Below are positions 1 to 9,528 of a stretch of 64,000 bases of DNA, in pieces. A program made the translations under genes and the position numbers. This DNA comes from Oscillospiraceae bacterium (lineage in GTDB: Bacteria; Bacillota; Clostridia; Oscillospirales; Oscillospiraceae), in contig JAFTGD010000034.1 in the NCBI GenBank assembly GCA_017458065.1, positions 1-64,000 of the forward strand. The letters are read 5' to 3'. Position 1 is the first letter of the stretch. The number at the start of each line of letters is the position of its first letter. The notes beneath the pieces are model-generated. The model had not been told where the DNA came from and did not search any database. It saw only the letters and a list, made by a program, of their open reading frames with translations.

Positions 1-3000
1 CAAATGCGCATAGTTGTCCTTTGCAGTTTCTCCAGATACTGCCTCGACAGCCTTCTGGTAATATTCCTGATACCGCGCATCCTCCGGCAAAATCTCTTCA
101 GCCTTCAGTTCGGCATCATTCGGGATTCCTGCATCTTCGCCGTAAGTCACAGTGATTTCCCAGGTGTCGCCCTTCGCGTCAATCACGGTCTTTATGATCT
201 GTGCGTCCGTCACTTTGATCGTGAACACTTCCCCGGTCTTCATGGTGACGGTCAGCGGTTCCTCACTCTCGAACGGAAGCATACTGATCAAAGCCCAGTC
301 TCCGCTCTCCACGGTCTGCGCATTAATCTCTTCAATCTGCTCTTCTGTCAGCTCCGCTGAGTACTCACACTCCAGCCCGTTGGCTTCTTTAATCTCGCCA
401 ACCGTGCTGTCAGTTTCAACCTTCCCAACCCAAACCAAATCAGGATTCGAAAACTCAACGCTCTCCACATCCGCGACGAATTTCCTCGTCTCCTCAGAAA
501 CCGTCACATCACTCAGCGTGAGCGCATCTTCGTCCGTTACTTCCGCAGAATTAACGTCATTTTCCCCACTGTTCGTTCCCTCAATTATACCAAGGACTTC
601 TATGAGGTCTGTGAAACTCACAAATCCGCCTCCGGGAAGGCTGAAATCGTACATTTTGCCGTTCACCAAGTACGAGAAGTCCACAGTATAGCTCAGCACA
701 AATTCGGAGAAAGAGGGCGTGACGAAGCTGACAGAACGCACAAGCTCTGTCCCGTCTGCCAATTCTGTGCTGTCGGTATTCAGTTCCAGTTCTTCCGCTT
801 TGCCGTCACGGATATGATAGAGGCGGAAGTCTCTGCCGACTGTGCCTTCCGGCAGCTGCAGCGTGACCTGGAAGCCGTCGCCGTATTCGTCGATGTTGAC
901 ATCGTTGAGCCCGATATCAAAGACCTGATAAGCGGTTTCTGCAACAGAGTCTGCAGCTGTCTCCTCAACGGCCTGGACCGCGGCGATGGCGTCGCTGCTC
1001 TCTTCCTCCGTCAGCACTTCGGAATAGGCGGATGCATCCTCCGGGAGGTACCAATCATTCACGGTGCTGATCACAGCATTGTCTGTGCTGGCTTCCGTGA
1101 TTCCGTGGGCAGCCACCTGCACCGTGAACACCGCGCCATCCTGCATGGTGACGGCCAGCTGTTCCTGGACGGCGGTGTCCTTCAGCGGGCGCAGAGCCCA
1201 GTCGCCGACCAACTTTGTCACTTCAACAGCTGCCTCATCGCTGCAGCGTACATTTTCTACCTTTGCGGCAAAGTCAGCCGCAGCGGTGACATCTTCCACC
1301 ACTCCCAGTTCATGGATAACCTGAGAGAGCAGGATCACCTCCGCACCGGGCATGGATGCTGTATAGACTTTTCCGTCTACTTCATACTCAAAGTCTATGA
1401 CCACATAGGCGATGGCATAGATGGAGAAGCTGTCCGCATCAAAGACGACATCGCCGCTTTCCGCCGCAGAGTCCGTCGCCTGATCAATGACTTCCGTATT
1501 CTCTTCCCTGTCGATATGAATGACCCTTGTGGACTCGCTGGCATGCTGGCTTCTCACCGGCGTCATAGTCACACGGATCGGGACCAGCGGCTCGATCTCC
1601 TCGTTCTCGGTGTTGTAGAACTTGATATCCACAGCCTGGACTTCCAGCACTTCGCCGTTTACGGCGTCTGAGACCAGACCCTTCAGGTTGTTCCCGTTGA
1701 CCGGAGAAACATACATCCAGACGCCCTCGGGGAATGCGCCCTCGGGTGCCTCTACAAAGACCTTGATGCCGCCGGCTTCGCCGTTCAGCTCTGTAGCGGG
1801 CATGGGGATACCGGACCCGGTCTCTTCTTCGACCGCGTCAGTCTCTTCTTCCAGGTCTTTATCCTGCGTATTCTCTTTGTCTTCCGATTCTTCTGTATCC
1901 TCAGTGATCAGCTCCGGAGTCTCGACGGCTTCCTCTGTCGGGACATAGTTCGGGTTCTGCGGCAGGATGCCGTAGCCCGCGATCTCGTCGTCGCTCAGAT
2001 AGTAGCCGAAAGTTTCCACCTCGTCGCCGCGGTCACCCTCAACGGTGTTGATGGTGCCGTTCTGCTCGTCCACATAATAGACGATGCCCATATGGTCGAT
2101 GCCCTCTTCCTCGTCCGTGTCGAAGAAGATCAGGTCGCCGGGAGCGGGGACATCGTCCGGGCCGGCGAAAAGCCCGCCGTTCTTGAAGCTCTGGGCCAGC
2201 AGCGCAGGATCATAGTTGTAAGGGACGTTCTCGGTCGGGATCCCGGCATAGTACAGGCAGAAGGACACAAAGGCCGCGTCCCACTTCATATAAGGCGCGT
2301 TGTACCAGGCGCCGTAACGGGTCCAGCCGTTTTTGACCCATGCGGTGCCTTCGTCGTTCAGATAGGTCTCAAAGTTGCGGCTGCTCTCGCCCTTGCCCTG
2401 CTGGGTGGCGGCCACGGTGATGAGGTCCTCGGCCCAATTGCCGGTGAGCTCAAGATTGTCAAAATCGCGCTCCCAGGTCTCGGCTGTCTCGACGTCCGCT
2501 GTCGGATCGCTGACGGGCATCTCTGGGATGACAGGGCTCTCTTCGGGCTCGGCAGTCTCCTTCGGCTGCTCGTTCTTCTTTTCTACTTCTTCTTTGGTCA
2601 GCTCTATGGTCTTGATGCAGTTGGCATCGTGGACATGAACCGGCAGTTCTTCCTTGCCGCAGGTGAGCTCCCGTGTGATCTCGTAGCAGGCATCCGTGTG
2701 GGTATGGGCGCCTTCGCCCTCCGCCATGCCGCAGGTCAGTTCACGACGGGTCTCAGAGCAGGCGTCGCTGTGGGTATGGGCTCCCTCTCCTGCTTCATGA
2801 CCACAGGTGAGAACTTTGTTCCACTGGTAGCAGCTGTCGTCATGGACATGGTCCTCATCCGTGTTCTCACAGATGAGTTCTCCGCGCTCCATGGTATAGC
2901 ACGCGTCAGTATGCTGATGGCCGGGATTCTCTTCCAGGCCGCACACATTGACCGTATACTCCGTATAACACGCGTCACTGTGCTGATGGCCGGCGCTCTC

Positions 3001-3321
3001 CTCCATGCCGCAGGTCAGCGTCCGCGTCTCGGTATAGCAGGCGTCGGAATGGGTGTGCGCTTCCCGCTCCGGAAGGGTGCAGACCAGCTTCCCTTCTTCA
3101 TCATAGCAGTCGGCATTATGGGTGTGTGCCACCTGCTCCGCGTTCTCTGCAGCATAAGGGCAGTCCAGCACCTTTCTGGTATAGGTCTGGGCCACGGCCG
3201 TCTTATGCAGCGTTGCGAAGGTCCCCAGGGAAACGATCATCGACAGACACAGCACCAGGGCGATCCACCTGGTCTGAGCCTTGTGATTCCGCATGATCCG
3301 CTTCAGAAGAGATTCACTCAT
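1..3321 (-). CDS. Large secreted surface protein with His/Cys repeats and a degenerate CHAP-like domain (3' end outside window)
   Basis: The minus strand is open from ATG at 3321 to the window edge (1107 codons, no stop), with AGGA upstream of the ATG. An N-terminal hydrophobic segment at about residues 18-37 suggests Sec export. Residues about 50-230 carry repeated H-x-H-x-x-x-C-Y elements such as HTHSDACY, a pattern I know from large surface proteins of gut Firmicutes. Residues about 295-455 resemble a CHAP/NlpC-type amidase (YGAWYNAPYMKWDAAFVSFC), but the usual catalytic Cys position is Asp348; a His is present at 410 (DHMGIVYY). An acidic linker and two copies of a roughly 200-residue module follow (starting near 640 and 885, each with an FxYxVNGKxY-like strand). 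Likely cell-surface; enzymatic activity doubtful; function unknown. Confidence 0.8.
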   Translation of the reverse strand, partial: MSESLLKRIMRNHKAQTRWIALVLCLSMIVSLGTFATLHKTAVAQTYTRKVLDCPYAAENAEQVAHTHNADCYDEEGKLVCTLPEREAHTHSDACYTETRTLTCGMEESAGHQHSDACYTEYTVNVCGLEENPGHQHTDACYTMERGELICENTDEDHVHDDSCYQWNKVLTCGHEAGEGAHTHSDACSETRRELTCGMAEGEGAHTHTDACYEITRELTCGKEELPVHVHDANCIKTIELTKEEVEKKNEQPKETAEPEESPVIPEMPVSDPTADVETAETWERDFDNLELTGNWAEDLITVAATQQGKGESSRNFETYLNDEGTAWVKNGWTRYGAWYNAPYMKWDAAFVSFCLYYAGIPTENVPYNYDPALLAQSFKNGGLFAGPDDVPAPGDLIFFDTDEEEGIDHMGIVYYVDEQNGTINTVEGDRGDEVETFGYYLSDDEIAGYGILPQNPNYVPTEEAVETPELITEDTEESEDKENTQDKDLEEETDAVEEETGSGIPMPATELNGEAGGIKVFVEAPEGAFPEGVWMYVSPVNGNNLKGLVSDAVNGEVLEVQAVDIKFYNTENEEIEPLVPIRVTMTPVRSQHASESTRVIHIDREENTEVIDQATDSAAESGDVVFDADSFSIYAIAYVVIDFEYEVDGKVYTASMPGAEVILLSQVIHELGVVEDVTAAADFAAKVENVRCSDEAAVEVTKLVGDWALRPLKDTAVQEQLAVTMQDGAVFTVQVAAHGITEASTDNAVISTVNDWYLPEDASAYSEVLTEEESSDAIAAVQAVEETAADSVAETAYQVFDIGLNDVNIDEYGDGFQVTLQLPEGTVGRDFRLYHIRDGKAEELELNTDSTELADGTELVRSVSFVTPSFSEFVLSYTVDFSYLVNGKMYDFSLPGGGFVSFTDLIEVLGIIEGTNSGENDVNSAEVTDEDALTLSDVTVSEETRKFVADVESVEFSNPDLVWVGKVETDSTVGEIKEANGLECEYSAELTEEQIEEINAQTVESGDWALISMLPFESEEPLTVTMKTGEVFTIKVTDAQIIKTVIDAKGDTWEITVTYGEDAGIPNDAELKAEEILPEDARYQEYYQKAVEAVSGETAKDNYAHL

Positions 3322-3562
3322 TGTTACTTTTCCTGCCTTTTTTCTTTATTCAAAAACTATTTGTTTCCGGATTGAAAACGCTATTTTTCCTATTCTTAAC
3401 CAATGTTAAATTATACCACAAAACCGCCTTTTCAGCAAGGATTGAGCACGTATTTTTCAGAATTTTTTCTGCATGTTTTCACTGCATTTCAGTGCGCATA
3501 TTGATCATACCAGAACAGGAATCAACAAAAGAGTCAATAATCCGTATTTTTTGCGCAGAATA

Positions 3563-3589
3563 CCCCGGCCGCTTTTTCGTCGGCCGGGG
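3563..3589 (-). terminator. Hairpin downstream of cation efflux gene
   Basis: Nine-base-pair GC stem (CCCCGGCCG/CGGCCGGGG) with a 9-nt loop lies just past the stop of the minus-strand cation transporter. The U tract is poor, so it may be a weak or factor-assisted terminator. The rest of 3322-3622 is AT-rich and I see no gene in it. Confidence 0.45.
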
Positions 3590-3622
3590 TGTCAAGCTTC
3601 TGTTCTGTTTTGTCGTATCGGG

Positions 3623-4738
3623 TCAGTCCGCCAGATCCACGTCCCGCGCGATAAAGACTTTGTAGTCCGGGGCGATTGCCTCGACCTCCTTCTGCAGCGC
3701 GGCAAGCGCTTCATGCGCGTCTACGTCAAAGCTCACCACCACGTCAAAGCGCAGCTCTTTTGTCTCCGGGTTTGCATGGAAGCCGTGGAGCTGCAGGGCC
3801 CAGTCGTGGGCCAGCACCGCTTCCTGCACGGCGTTGCGGATAGCGGCGACCTCGTCGTCGCTGGTGTTGTAGGAATAGACCCCGACGCCCGTTAGGATGA
3901 CCCCCGTCTCGGTATAGACCTTTGTCTGCACCCGGCGGGTCAGGCGGTCCACCTCTTCGACGGTCATGGTGTCCGGAAGCTCCAGATGGACCGAGGCGTA
4001 ATTCCGGTCCGGGCCGTAGTTATCCAGGAAGAGGTCATAGGCGCCGCGCACCTCCGGCTCCTGCACAAGGACATGGCGGATCTTTTTGGTGAGCTCCGGA
4101 TCCGCCCTGTGGCCGATGATGTCGTCCAGCGTCTCCATCATCATCTCGACACCGGACTTGATGATAAAACCGGAGATCACCACGCCGACCCAGGCCTCGA
4201 GGGAGAGCCCCGTCAGCAGAAAGATCAGCGCCGAAGCCAGCACCGAGGCGGAGAGGATGGCGTCAAAGCGGGCGTCCTCCCCGGAGGCGACGAGCGCGCC
4301 GGAGTTGGCCTTCTGGCCCTGGGCCTTGACGTAGCGCCCAAGCAGCAGCTTCACGATCACCGCCGAGGCGATGATGATGAGCGCGACGGTGGAGTAGTCC
4401 GGTGTCTCGGGGTGGATGATCTCTTTGACCGACTCCACCAGCGAGGTAATACCGGCATAGAGCACGATAGCCGCGACGATCATGGCGCTGAGGTATTCCG
4501 TGCGGCCGTGGCCCAGCGGATGCTTTTTATCCGGCTGGCGGTTGGCAAGCTTGGTGCCGATGATGGTAATGACGGAGGAGAGCGCGTCAGAGAGGTTGTT
4601 CACCGCGTCCAGCGTCACGGCAATGGAGTTTGAGAGCAGGCCGACCGCGGCCTTGAAGGCGGCGAGAAAAAGATTCGCCACGATGCCGACGATACTGGTC
4701 CGGACAATCCGTTTATTCCGATCCATCATTTCTTCCAT
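3623..4738 (-). CDS. Cation diffusion facilitator (CDF) family metal efflux transporter
   Basis: A 371-aa protein with the N-terminal multi-helix transmembrane region of CDF transporters, which export divalent cations (Zn, Fe, Mn, Co) in exchange for protons. The metal-site motifs are visible: an acidic helix with LDAVNNLSDALSS at about 43-55 and HPLGHGRTEY at about 73-82. The C-terminal third is a soluble cytoplasmic domain with VHLELP and DVVVSFDV-like strands. Length is slightly above FieF-type members because of an extended C-terminus. The start MEEMMDRNK at 4738 is reasonable; the internal Met at position 5 is possible. Transcribed alone, divergent from the HD gene. Metal specificity cannot be read from sequence. 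Confidence 0.88.
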   Translation of the reverse strand: MEEMMDRNKRIVRTSIVGIVANLFLAAFKAAVGLLSNSIAVTLDAVNNLSDALSSVITIIGTKLANRQPDKKHPLGHGRTEYLSAMIVAAIVLYAGITSLVESVKEIIHPETPDYSTVALIIIASAVIVKLLLGRYVKAQGQKANSGALVASGEDARFDAILSASVLASALIFLLTGLSLEAWVGVVISGFIIKSGVEMMMETLDDIIGHRADPELTKKIRHVLVQEPEVRGAYDLFLDNYGPDRNYASVHLELPDTMTVEEVDRLTRRVQTKVYTETGVILTGVGVYSYNTSDDEVAAIRNAVQEAVLAHDWALQLHGFHANPETKELRFDVVVSFDVDAHEALAALQKEVEAIAPDYKVFIARDVDLAD

Positions 4739-4822
4739 GAGAGATCACCTCTGGTTTCAACTTGTTATTGTGTGTTCCCATATACTACCACCACGGAGAA
4801 ATTGCCGCAAGAGAAAAAACGC

Positions 4823-4851
4823 TTGCATTCTGTCTTTTTCTGCGTTATTCT
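4823..4851 (+). promoter_or_regulatory. Sigma-A promoter for the HD-domain gene
   Basis: TTGCAT, 17-nt spacer, TATTCT, about 40 nt before the ATG at 4890. Confidence 0.55.
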
Positions 4852-4889
4852 ATTTTTAAACCAACCATTTTCATAGGAAGTGACATACC

Positions 4890-5456
4890 ATGAGCAAATT
4901 AACTCTCGAACGCGCCAAGGAGCTTCTCCCCAAGCACACCACCGAAGACCATCTTTTTGTCCACGCCGCCTGTGTCAGCGCGGCCATGGGCGCGATGGCG
5001 GATTATTTCGGCGAGGACAAGGACCACTGGGAAGCCATCGGCTGGCTCCACGACGTGGACTATGAGCAGTATCCCTCCACGGAGGAGCACTGCCATCATG
5101 TGCGGGAATTTCTGGAACCGGAAGGCGTCGACGAAGAGGATATCCGCAGCATCATCTCCCACGGCTACGGCATCACCACCGACGAGGCTGAGCCGGTAAG
5201 CAACCTGGAGAAGAGCCTCTTCACCGTGGATGAGCTCACCGGCATCGTGCACGCCTACGCGCTGATGCGCCCGGAGGGTATGGACGGCATGTCCGTCAAG
5301 AGCTTCAAGAAGAAGTACAAATCCCTGGGTTTTGCCGCCAAGTGCAACCGCGAGGTCATTGAGCGCGGCTTCCAGATGCTGGGCCTCGATCCCGCGGTCG
5401 TCATGCAGTGCTGCATCGACGGCATGACCGCTCACAAAGCCGAAATCGGCTTCTGA
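4890..5456 (+). CDS. HD-domain protein, predicted phosphohydrolase
   Basis: A 188-aa soluble protein with the metal-binding His-Asp pair of the HD superfamily at H54/D55 (GWLHDVDYEQYP), followed by further histidines (EEHCHHVREF, near 66-70) and a downstream His (IISHGYG). HD proteins usually hydrolyse phosphate esters or nucleotides with divalent metal; the substrate here is unknown. The ATG has AGGAAG 8 nt upstream. It has its own promoter and a strong terminator, so it is monocistronic. Confidence 0.8.
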   Translation: MSKLTLERAKELLPKHTTEDHLFVHAACVSAAMGAMADYFGEDKDHWEAIGWLHDVDYEQYPSTEEHCHHVREFLEPEGVDEEDIRSIISHGYGITTDEAEPVSNLEKSLFTVDELTGIVHAYALMRPEGMDGMSVKSFKKKYKSLGFAAKCNREVIERGFQMLGLDPAVVMQCCIDGMTAHKAEIGF

Positions 5457-5484
5457 TCTTCGCGCTTCTGCGGTATCATGAACC

Positions 5485-5521
5485 TTCTGTCTCCGGCCCT
5501 TCGCCGGGGACAGAATTTTTT
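5485..5521 (+). terminator. Intrinsic terminator after HD gene
   Basis: Stem TTCTGTC(T)CCGGC / GCCGG(G)GACAGAA with a 5-nt loop followed by TTTTTT. Confidence 0.85.
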
Positions 5522-5622
5522 ATGCTCATGATATTGACATCCCGCCTTATTTTCTGTAAATTTGTTTCATCCGCGCGCACGCGCAAAACACGACGGATCA
5601 CGGCAGGGGAGGCGGGAAACGG

Positions 5623-6765
5623 ATGGATGAATATCTGCGGCATCAACGCATCTGGCGTTCGCTCTGGCCCTTCACAACTGCTCTGCTCCGGCTGAAGTTC
5701 AACATCACGCATGAGGACCTCCACGTCGACGGCCCGGTCCTTCTGGTGCCGAATCATGTCAGCGCGTGGGATCCTCTGCTGGTTTCGGCCAGCCTGCGGG
5801 AGAAGCAGGTCTACTTTGTGGCCAGCGAGCACATCTTCCGTCTCGGCCCGGTCTCCAGGGTGATCAACTATCTTGTTGCGCCGATCCCTCGGCGCAAGGC
5901 CTCCTCCGGCGCCGACACCGTCAAGGCCTGCCTGCGCCATCTGCGGGCGGGGCACTCGGTCTGTCTGTTTGCCGAGGGGGAACAGTCCTGGGCCGGCCGC
6001 AATATCCCGATCTTTTCCGCCACGGGCAAGCTGGCCAGAAGCTCCGGCGCGACGCTGGTCACCTACCGGCTGGAGGGCGCTTATCTGAGCTTGCCCCGCT
6101 GGGGGAAGAACATCCGCCGCGGCCGGGTCTACGGGCACCCGGTCGGGATCTATCCGCCCGACGTGCTGAAGGCCATGTCCCCGGACGAGATCAACGCCGC
6201 CATCAACCGCGACATCGCCGAGGACGCCTGGGAGCGCCAGCGTCTTGATCCGGTCGCCTACCGCGGCAAGAACCGCGCCGAGGGGCTGGAGCGGGCACTC
6301 TGGCTCTGCCCCCGCTGCTGCCGGATCGGGACGCTCCGGTCCGGAAGGAACCGCATCTTTTGTTCCTGCGGGCTGGATCTGGAATATACCAAGACCGGCT
6401 TCTTCCAGCCGCCGGAGCCCTTCGCCGACCTCGCCGAGTGGGACGACTGGCAGTGCCGCAAGCTCAGGAGCCGGGAATTCCCGTACCGGGAGCAGGACGG
6501 GCTTCTCTTCTCCGACGAGAATCTCTCTCTGTCCAGGCTCTCCTCCGGCCATCAGGAGCAGCTCCTCGCCGAGGGCAGTCTTCTCCAGTACGAGGACCGT
6601 CTGGAGTGCGCGGGCTACCGCTTTCCCCTCGTGAAGATTGCCAACATGGCCATGATCCTCACCGACCGGCTTCTGTTTTCCGCGGACGAGACGTATTATG
6701 AGATCCGCTCCTCCCATGGAGCCAATCTGCGCAAATATCTGGAAATCTGGAAGGAGCAACACTGA
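5623..6765 (+). CDS. PlsC-like acyltransferase with C-terminal zinc-ribbon-like region
   Basis: A 380-aa protein whose N-terminal two thirds match lysophosphatidate/glycerolipid acyltransferases: the NHxxxxD box is at about 46-52 (NHVSAWD) and the second motif near 127 (LFAEGEQSW, in place of the usual FPEGTRS). These enzymes transfer acyl groups to glycerol phosphates at the membrane. After about residue 225 comes a four-Cys ribbon (CPRC...CSCG), unusual for plain PlsC, and a C-terminal domain I do not recognise. It is directly followed by the symporter gene (no gap), so the two are likely cotranscribed. Confidence 0.75.
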   Translation: MDEYLRHQRIWRSLWPFTTALLRLKFNITHEDLHVDGPVLLVPNHVSAWDPLLVSASLREKQVYFVASEHIFRLGPVSRVINYLVAPIPRRKASSGADTVKACLRHLRAGHSVCLFAEGEQSWAGRNIPIFSATGKLARSSGATLVTYRLEGAYLSLPRWGKNIRRGRVYGHPVGIYPPDVLKAMSPDEINAAINRDIAEDAWERQRLDPVAYRGKNRAEGLERALWLCPRCCRIGTLRSGRNRIFCSCGLDLEYTKTGFFQPPEPFADLAEWDDWQCRKLRSREFPYREQDGLLFSDENLSLSRLSSGHQEQLLAEGSLLQYEDRLECAGYRFPLVKIANMAMILTDRLLFSADETYYEIRSSHGANLRKYLEIWKEQH

Positions 6766-8136
6766 ATGGATTACTCTGCTGCAAACCACGCCCTCTGGAA
6801 CATCATCGTACAGATGGGTTTCCTCGCCTGCGCGATTCTGCTGGCCAATTTCCTCCGGCAGAAGGTCCGCTTCATCCGCAGGAGCATGATGCCCGTCGCC
6901 GTTCTCGGCGGCTTTCTCCTGCTGTTTGCCAAGTACCTCGGCATCGCCAGGATCGATCAGGACCTGATGGAGATGCTGGTCTACCACGGCATCGCGCTGG
7001 GCTTTATTGCGATGAGCCTCCGCGTCCCGATGGAAAAGGCTGAGAAAAGCGACCTCACCGGGCTCAAGTCCGGTGCGGTCATCGTCTCGACCTATCTGGT
7101 GCAGGGCGTGACCGGTCTGCTGATCACCCTGCTGCTGAGCTACACGCTGATGCCCAATATGTTCCAGGCGGCCGGCCTCCTGCTGCCCATGGGCTACGGC
7201 CAGGGCCCCGGCCAGGCAAACAACATCGGCTCCAGCTACGAGTCGCTGGGCTTTGCCGGCGGGCGCAGCTTCGGCCTCGCCATCGCCGCGGCGGGCTATC
7301 TGGTGGCCTGCGTCGTCGGCGTCGTGATCCTGAACATTCTGTCGAAGAAAGGCAAGGTCGGCCGGACCCGCTCCGCCGCCGAGCAGCAGCCGGGCACCGA
7401 CTTCTTCCAGAGCAAGGATGAGATCCCCGTGTCTGACTCGATCGACAAGCTCTCGATCCAGCTGGCGATGGTGCTGATCGTCTATCTGCTGACCTACCTC
7501 GCCGCCCACGGGCTGACCTCGGGCATCTCGGCGATCTCAGAAGGGCTTGGCAACACGCTGAACACCCTGATCTGGGGCTTCAACTTCATCATCGGCTCGG
7601 CCCTCGCGATCCTTGTCCGCGTCCTGCTGGAGCGCGGCAAAAAGAGCGGCCTCATCGTCCGCCAGTACCAGAACAACTATCTGCTGAACCGGCTCTCCGG
7701 CTTCTTCTTCGACATCATGATCGTGGCGGGCATCGCCTCCATCAATCTGGAGGACATCCGCGGCCTCTGGCTCCCCTTTGTGCTGATGACCGTTCTCGGC
7801 GCCATTGTCACCTGGGTCCACCTGACCGTTGTCTGCAAGGCCGCGTATAAGGACTATTACTACGAGGGGCTCATCTCGATGTACGGCATGCTCACCGGCA
7901 CCATCAGCTCAGGCGTGCTGCTTCTGCGTGAGATCGACCCCGACCTCGCGACCCCCGCGGCCAACAACCTGGTCGTCGGTTCCAGCTTCGGCATCATCCT
8001 CGGCGCGCCGGTCCTGGTGCTGGTAAGCCTTGCGCCGCGCTCCACGCTCTTCTGCTGGATCGTGGCCGCCATTGCCGCGCTGTACGGGGCGCTGCTCTGC
8101 CTGCTGATTATGAAAGCCCACCGCCGCAAAAAATAA
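6766..8136 (+). CDS. Sodium/glutamate symporter family (GltS-like) membrane protein
   Basis: A 456-aa polytopic membrane protein with about 12 hydrophobic segments. It has the GltS-family hallmarks of two internally related halves and Gly-rich re-entrant segments, for example MGYGQGPGQANNIGSS near 144 and MLTGTISSGV near 372. GltS proteins couple inward sodium movement to glutamate uptake; the substrate here could be another dicarboxylate or amino acid. The ATG follows the acyltransferase stop with no gap, and GGAGC in the preceding gene's last codons can act as RBS, so translational coupling is likely. Confidence 0.82.
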   Translation: MDYSAANHALWNIIVQMGFLACAILLANFLRQKVRFIRRSMMPVAVLGGFLLLFAKYLGIARIDQDLMEMLVYHGIALGFIAMSLRVPMEKAEKSDLTGLKSGAVIVSTYLVQGVTGLLITLLLSYTLMPNMFQAAGLLLPMGYGQGPGQANNIGSSYESLGFAGGRSFGLAIAAAGYLVACVVGVVILNILSKKGKVGRTRSAAEQQPGTDFFQSKDEIPVSDSIDKLSIQLAMVLIVYLLTYLAAHGLTSGISAISEGLGNTLNTLIWGFNFIIGSALAILVRVLLERGKKSGLIVRQYQNNYLLNRLSGFFFDIMIVAGIASINLEDIRGLWLPFVLMTVLGAIVTWVHLTVVCKAAYKDYYYEGLISMYGMLTGTISSGVLLLREIDPDLATPAANNLVVGSSFGIILGAPVLVLVSLAPRSTLFCWIVAAIAALYGALLCLLIMKAHRRKK

Positions 8137-8151
8137 CATTAAGGAGATCCC

Positions 8152-9450
8152 ATGATTCTTTCCGACAACATCCAGCGTGCCCCCGACGGCAGCCTCTGCT
8201 TTGCAGGGCAGTCGGTCCCGGAGCTCGCCGCCCGCTACGGCACGCCCCTCTACCTGATGGACGAGGAGCGCATCCGCCACAACTGCCGCATGTACGCTGA
8301 CACCTTCCGCGAATGCTTCGGGCAAAACGCCCTTCCCCTCTATGCCGGGAAGGCCGCTTCCTTCCGGGCGATCTACCGGATCGCCCGGGAAGAGGGCATG
8401 GGCGTCGACGCCGTGTCCCCCGGTGAGATCCACACCGCCCTGTCTGCCGGTTTTCCGGCGGAAAAGATCTTTTTCCACGGCGACGGCAAGACCGACGCCG
8501 ACATCCGATACGGCGTGGAGCAGGGCGTCGGCTACTTCATTGTGGATAACCCCGACGAGCTGAAGCAGCTGGCCGAGGAGGCCGAGCGCCAGGGCGTCGT
8601 GCAGAAGGTTCTTCTTCGCGTGACCCCGGGCATCGACCCACACACCTACAAGGCCATCAACACCGGCACCGTCGACGTCAAGTTCGGCGTCCCGATGGAG
8701 ACCGGCCAGGCCTACGCCTTTGTCCAGGACGCGCTGTGCCTCCCCTCTCTCTCGGTATGCGGGCTGCACTGCCACGTGGGCTCCGAGGTCTTTGACGAGA
8801 CGGTCTTTGAGGACACGATCGACGTAATGACCGCCTTCATGGCGGAACTCTACAGGGGCTTCGGCTATGTGACGGAGATGCTGAATGTCGGCGGCGGCTA
8901 CGGCGTACGCTATCTCGATACCGATAAGCACATCGACATCCCCGCCCGCATCCGCAGCGTCGCCGACCGGCTGAAGCAGCGCACGGAGGAGCTGGGTCTG
9001 AAGCTGCCCTTCTTCCTGATGGAGCCGGGCCGCAGCATCGTGGCCGACGCCGGCATGACGGTCTACACTGTCTCGAGCGTCAAGCGGATCCCGGGCTATA
9101 AGTACTACGTCGTCATCGACGGCGGCATGACCGACAACCCCCGCTACCCGCTTTACCAGGCTCCCTACACCGTCCTGCACGCCGACCGCGAGGCCCAGTT
9201 CTACGCGGTCTACGACCTCGCCGGGCGCTGCTGCGAGTCCGGGGACATCATCCAGCCCGCTATCAAGCTCCCCATCGACACACGCCGCGGCGACCACATC
9301 GCCGTCTGCACCACCGGCGCCTACAACTACTCCATGGCGTCCAACTACAACCGTCTGGGCCGTCCGCCGGTCGTGATGCTCTCCGAAGGCGACAGCTATC
9401 TCGCCGTCCGCCGCGAGACCCTGGACGACATCGTCGCTCTGGACACATAA
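8152..9450 (+). CDS. lysA: Diaminopimelate decarboxylase
   Basis: A 432-aa fold-III PLP decarboxylase, converting meso-diaminopimelate to L-lysine in the last step of lysine biosynthesis. Visible landmarks: the PLP-lysine box YAGKAAS at about 62-68, GLHCHVGSE at about 204-212, the phosphate-binding GGGYG near 247, and CESGDI near 362 that contributes the catalytic Cys. Length matches the family. It starts 15 nt after the symporter with AAGGAG as RBS, so it probably ends a three-gene unit starting at 5623. Confidence 0.9.
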   Translation: MILSDNIQRAPDGSLCFAGQSVPELAARYGTPLYLMDEERIRHNCRMYADTFRECFGQNALPLYAGKAASFRAIYRIAREEGMGVDAVSPGEIHTALSAGFPAEKIFFHGDGKTDADIRYGVEQGVGYFIVDNPDELKQLAEEAERQGVVQKVLLRVTPGIDPHTYKAINTGTVDVKFGVPMETGQAYAFVQDALCLPSLSVCGLHCHVGSEVFDETVFEDTIDVMTAFMAELYRGFGYVTEMLNVGGGYGVRYLDTDKHIDIPARIRSVADRLKQRTEELGLKLPFFLMEPGRSIVADAGMTVYTVSSVKRIPGYKYYVVIDGGMTDNPRYPLYQAPYTVLHADREAQFYAVYDLAGRCCESGDIIQPAIKLPIDTRRGDHIAVCTTGAYNYSMASNYNRLGRPPVVMLSEGDSYLAVRRETLDDIVALDT

Positions 9451-9494
9451 AAAAACTGTCTTGGTTCACACGCCAAAACAGAAACGGTTTATGA

Positions 9495-9522
9495 TTGACT
9501 TTTTAAGGAAAGCTGTTATAAT
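9495..9522 (+). promoter_or_regulatory. Strong sigma-A promoter for a short RNA
   Basis: TTGACT, 16-nt spacer, perfect TATAAT. No protein-coding gene follows on this strand before a terminator about 100 nt later, so it appears to drive a small RNA. Confidence 0.75.
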
Positions 9523-9528
9523 GAGGGC

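Noticed and set aside
2092-3375. 427-codon open frame on the plus strand
   Set aside because: It is opposite the surface protein's repeat region; the surface-protein frame has a signal segment, RBS and repeat motifs, this one has none.
5476-7509. 677-codon open frame on the minus strand
   Set aside because: It lies opposite the acyltransferase and symporter genes, whose motifs are clear; the antisense product is low-complexity with no family features. Long antisense frames are common in GC-rich coding DNA.
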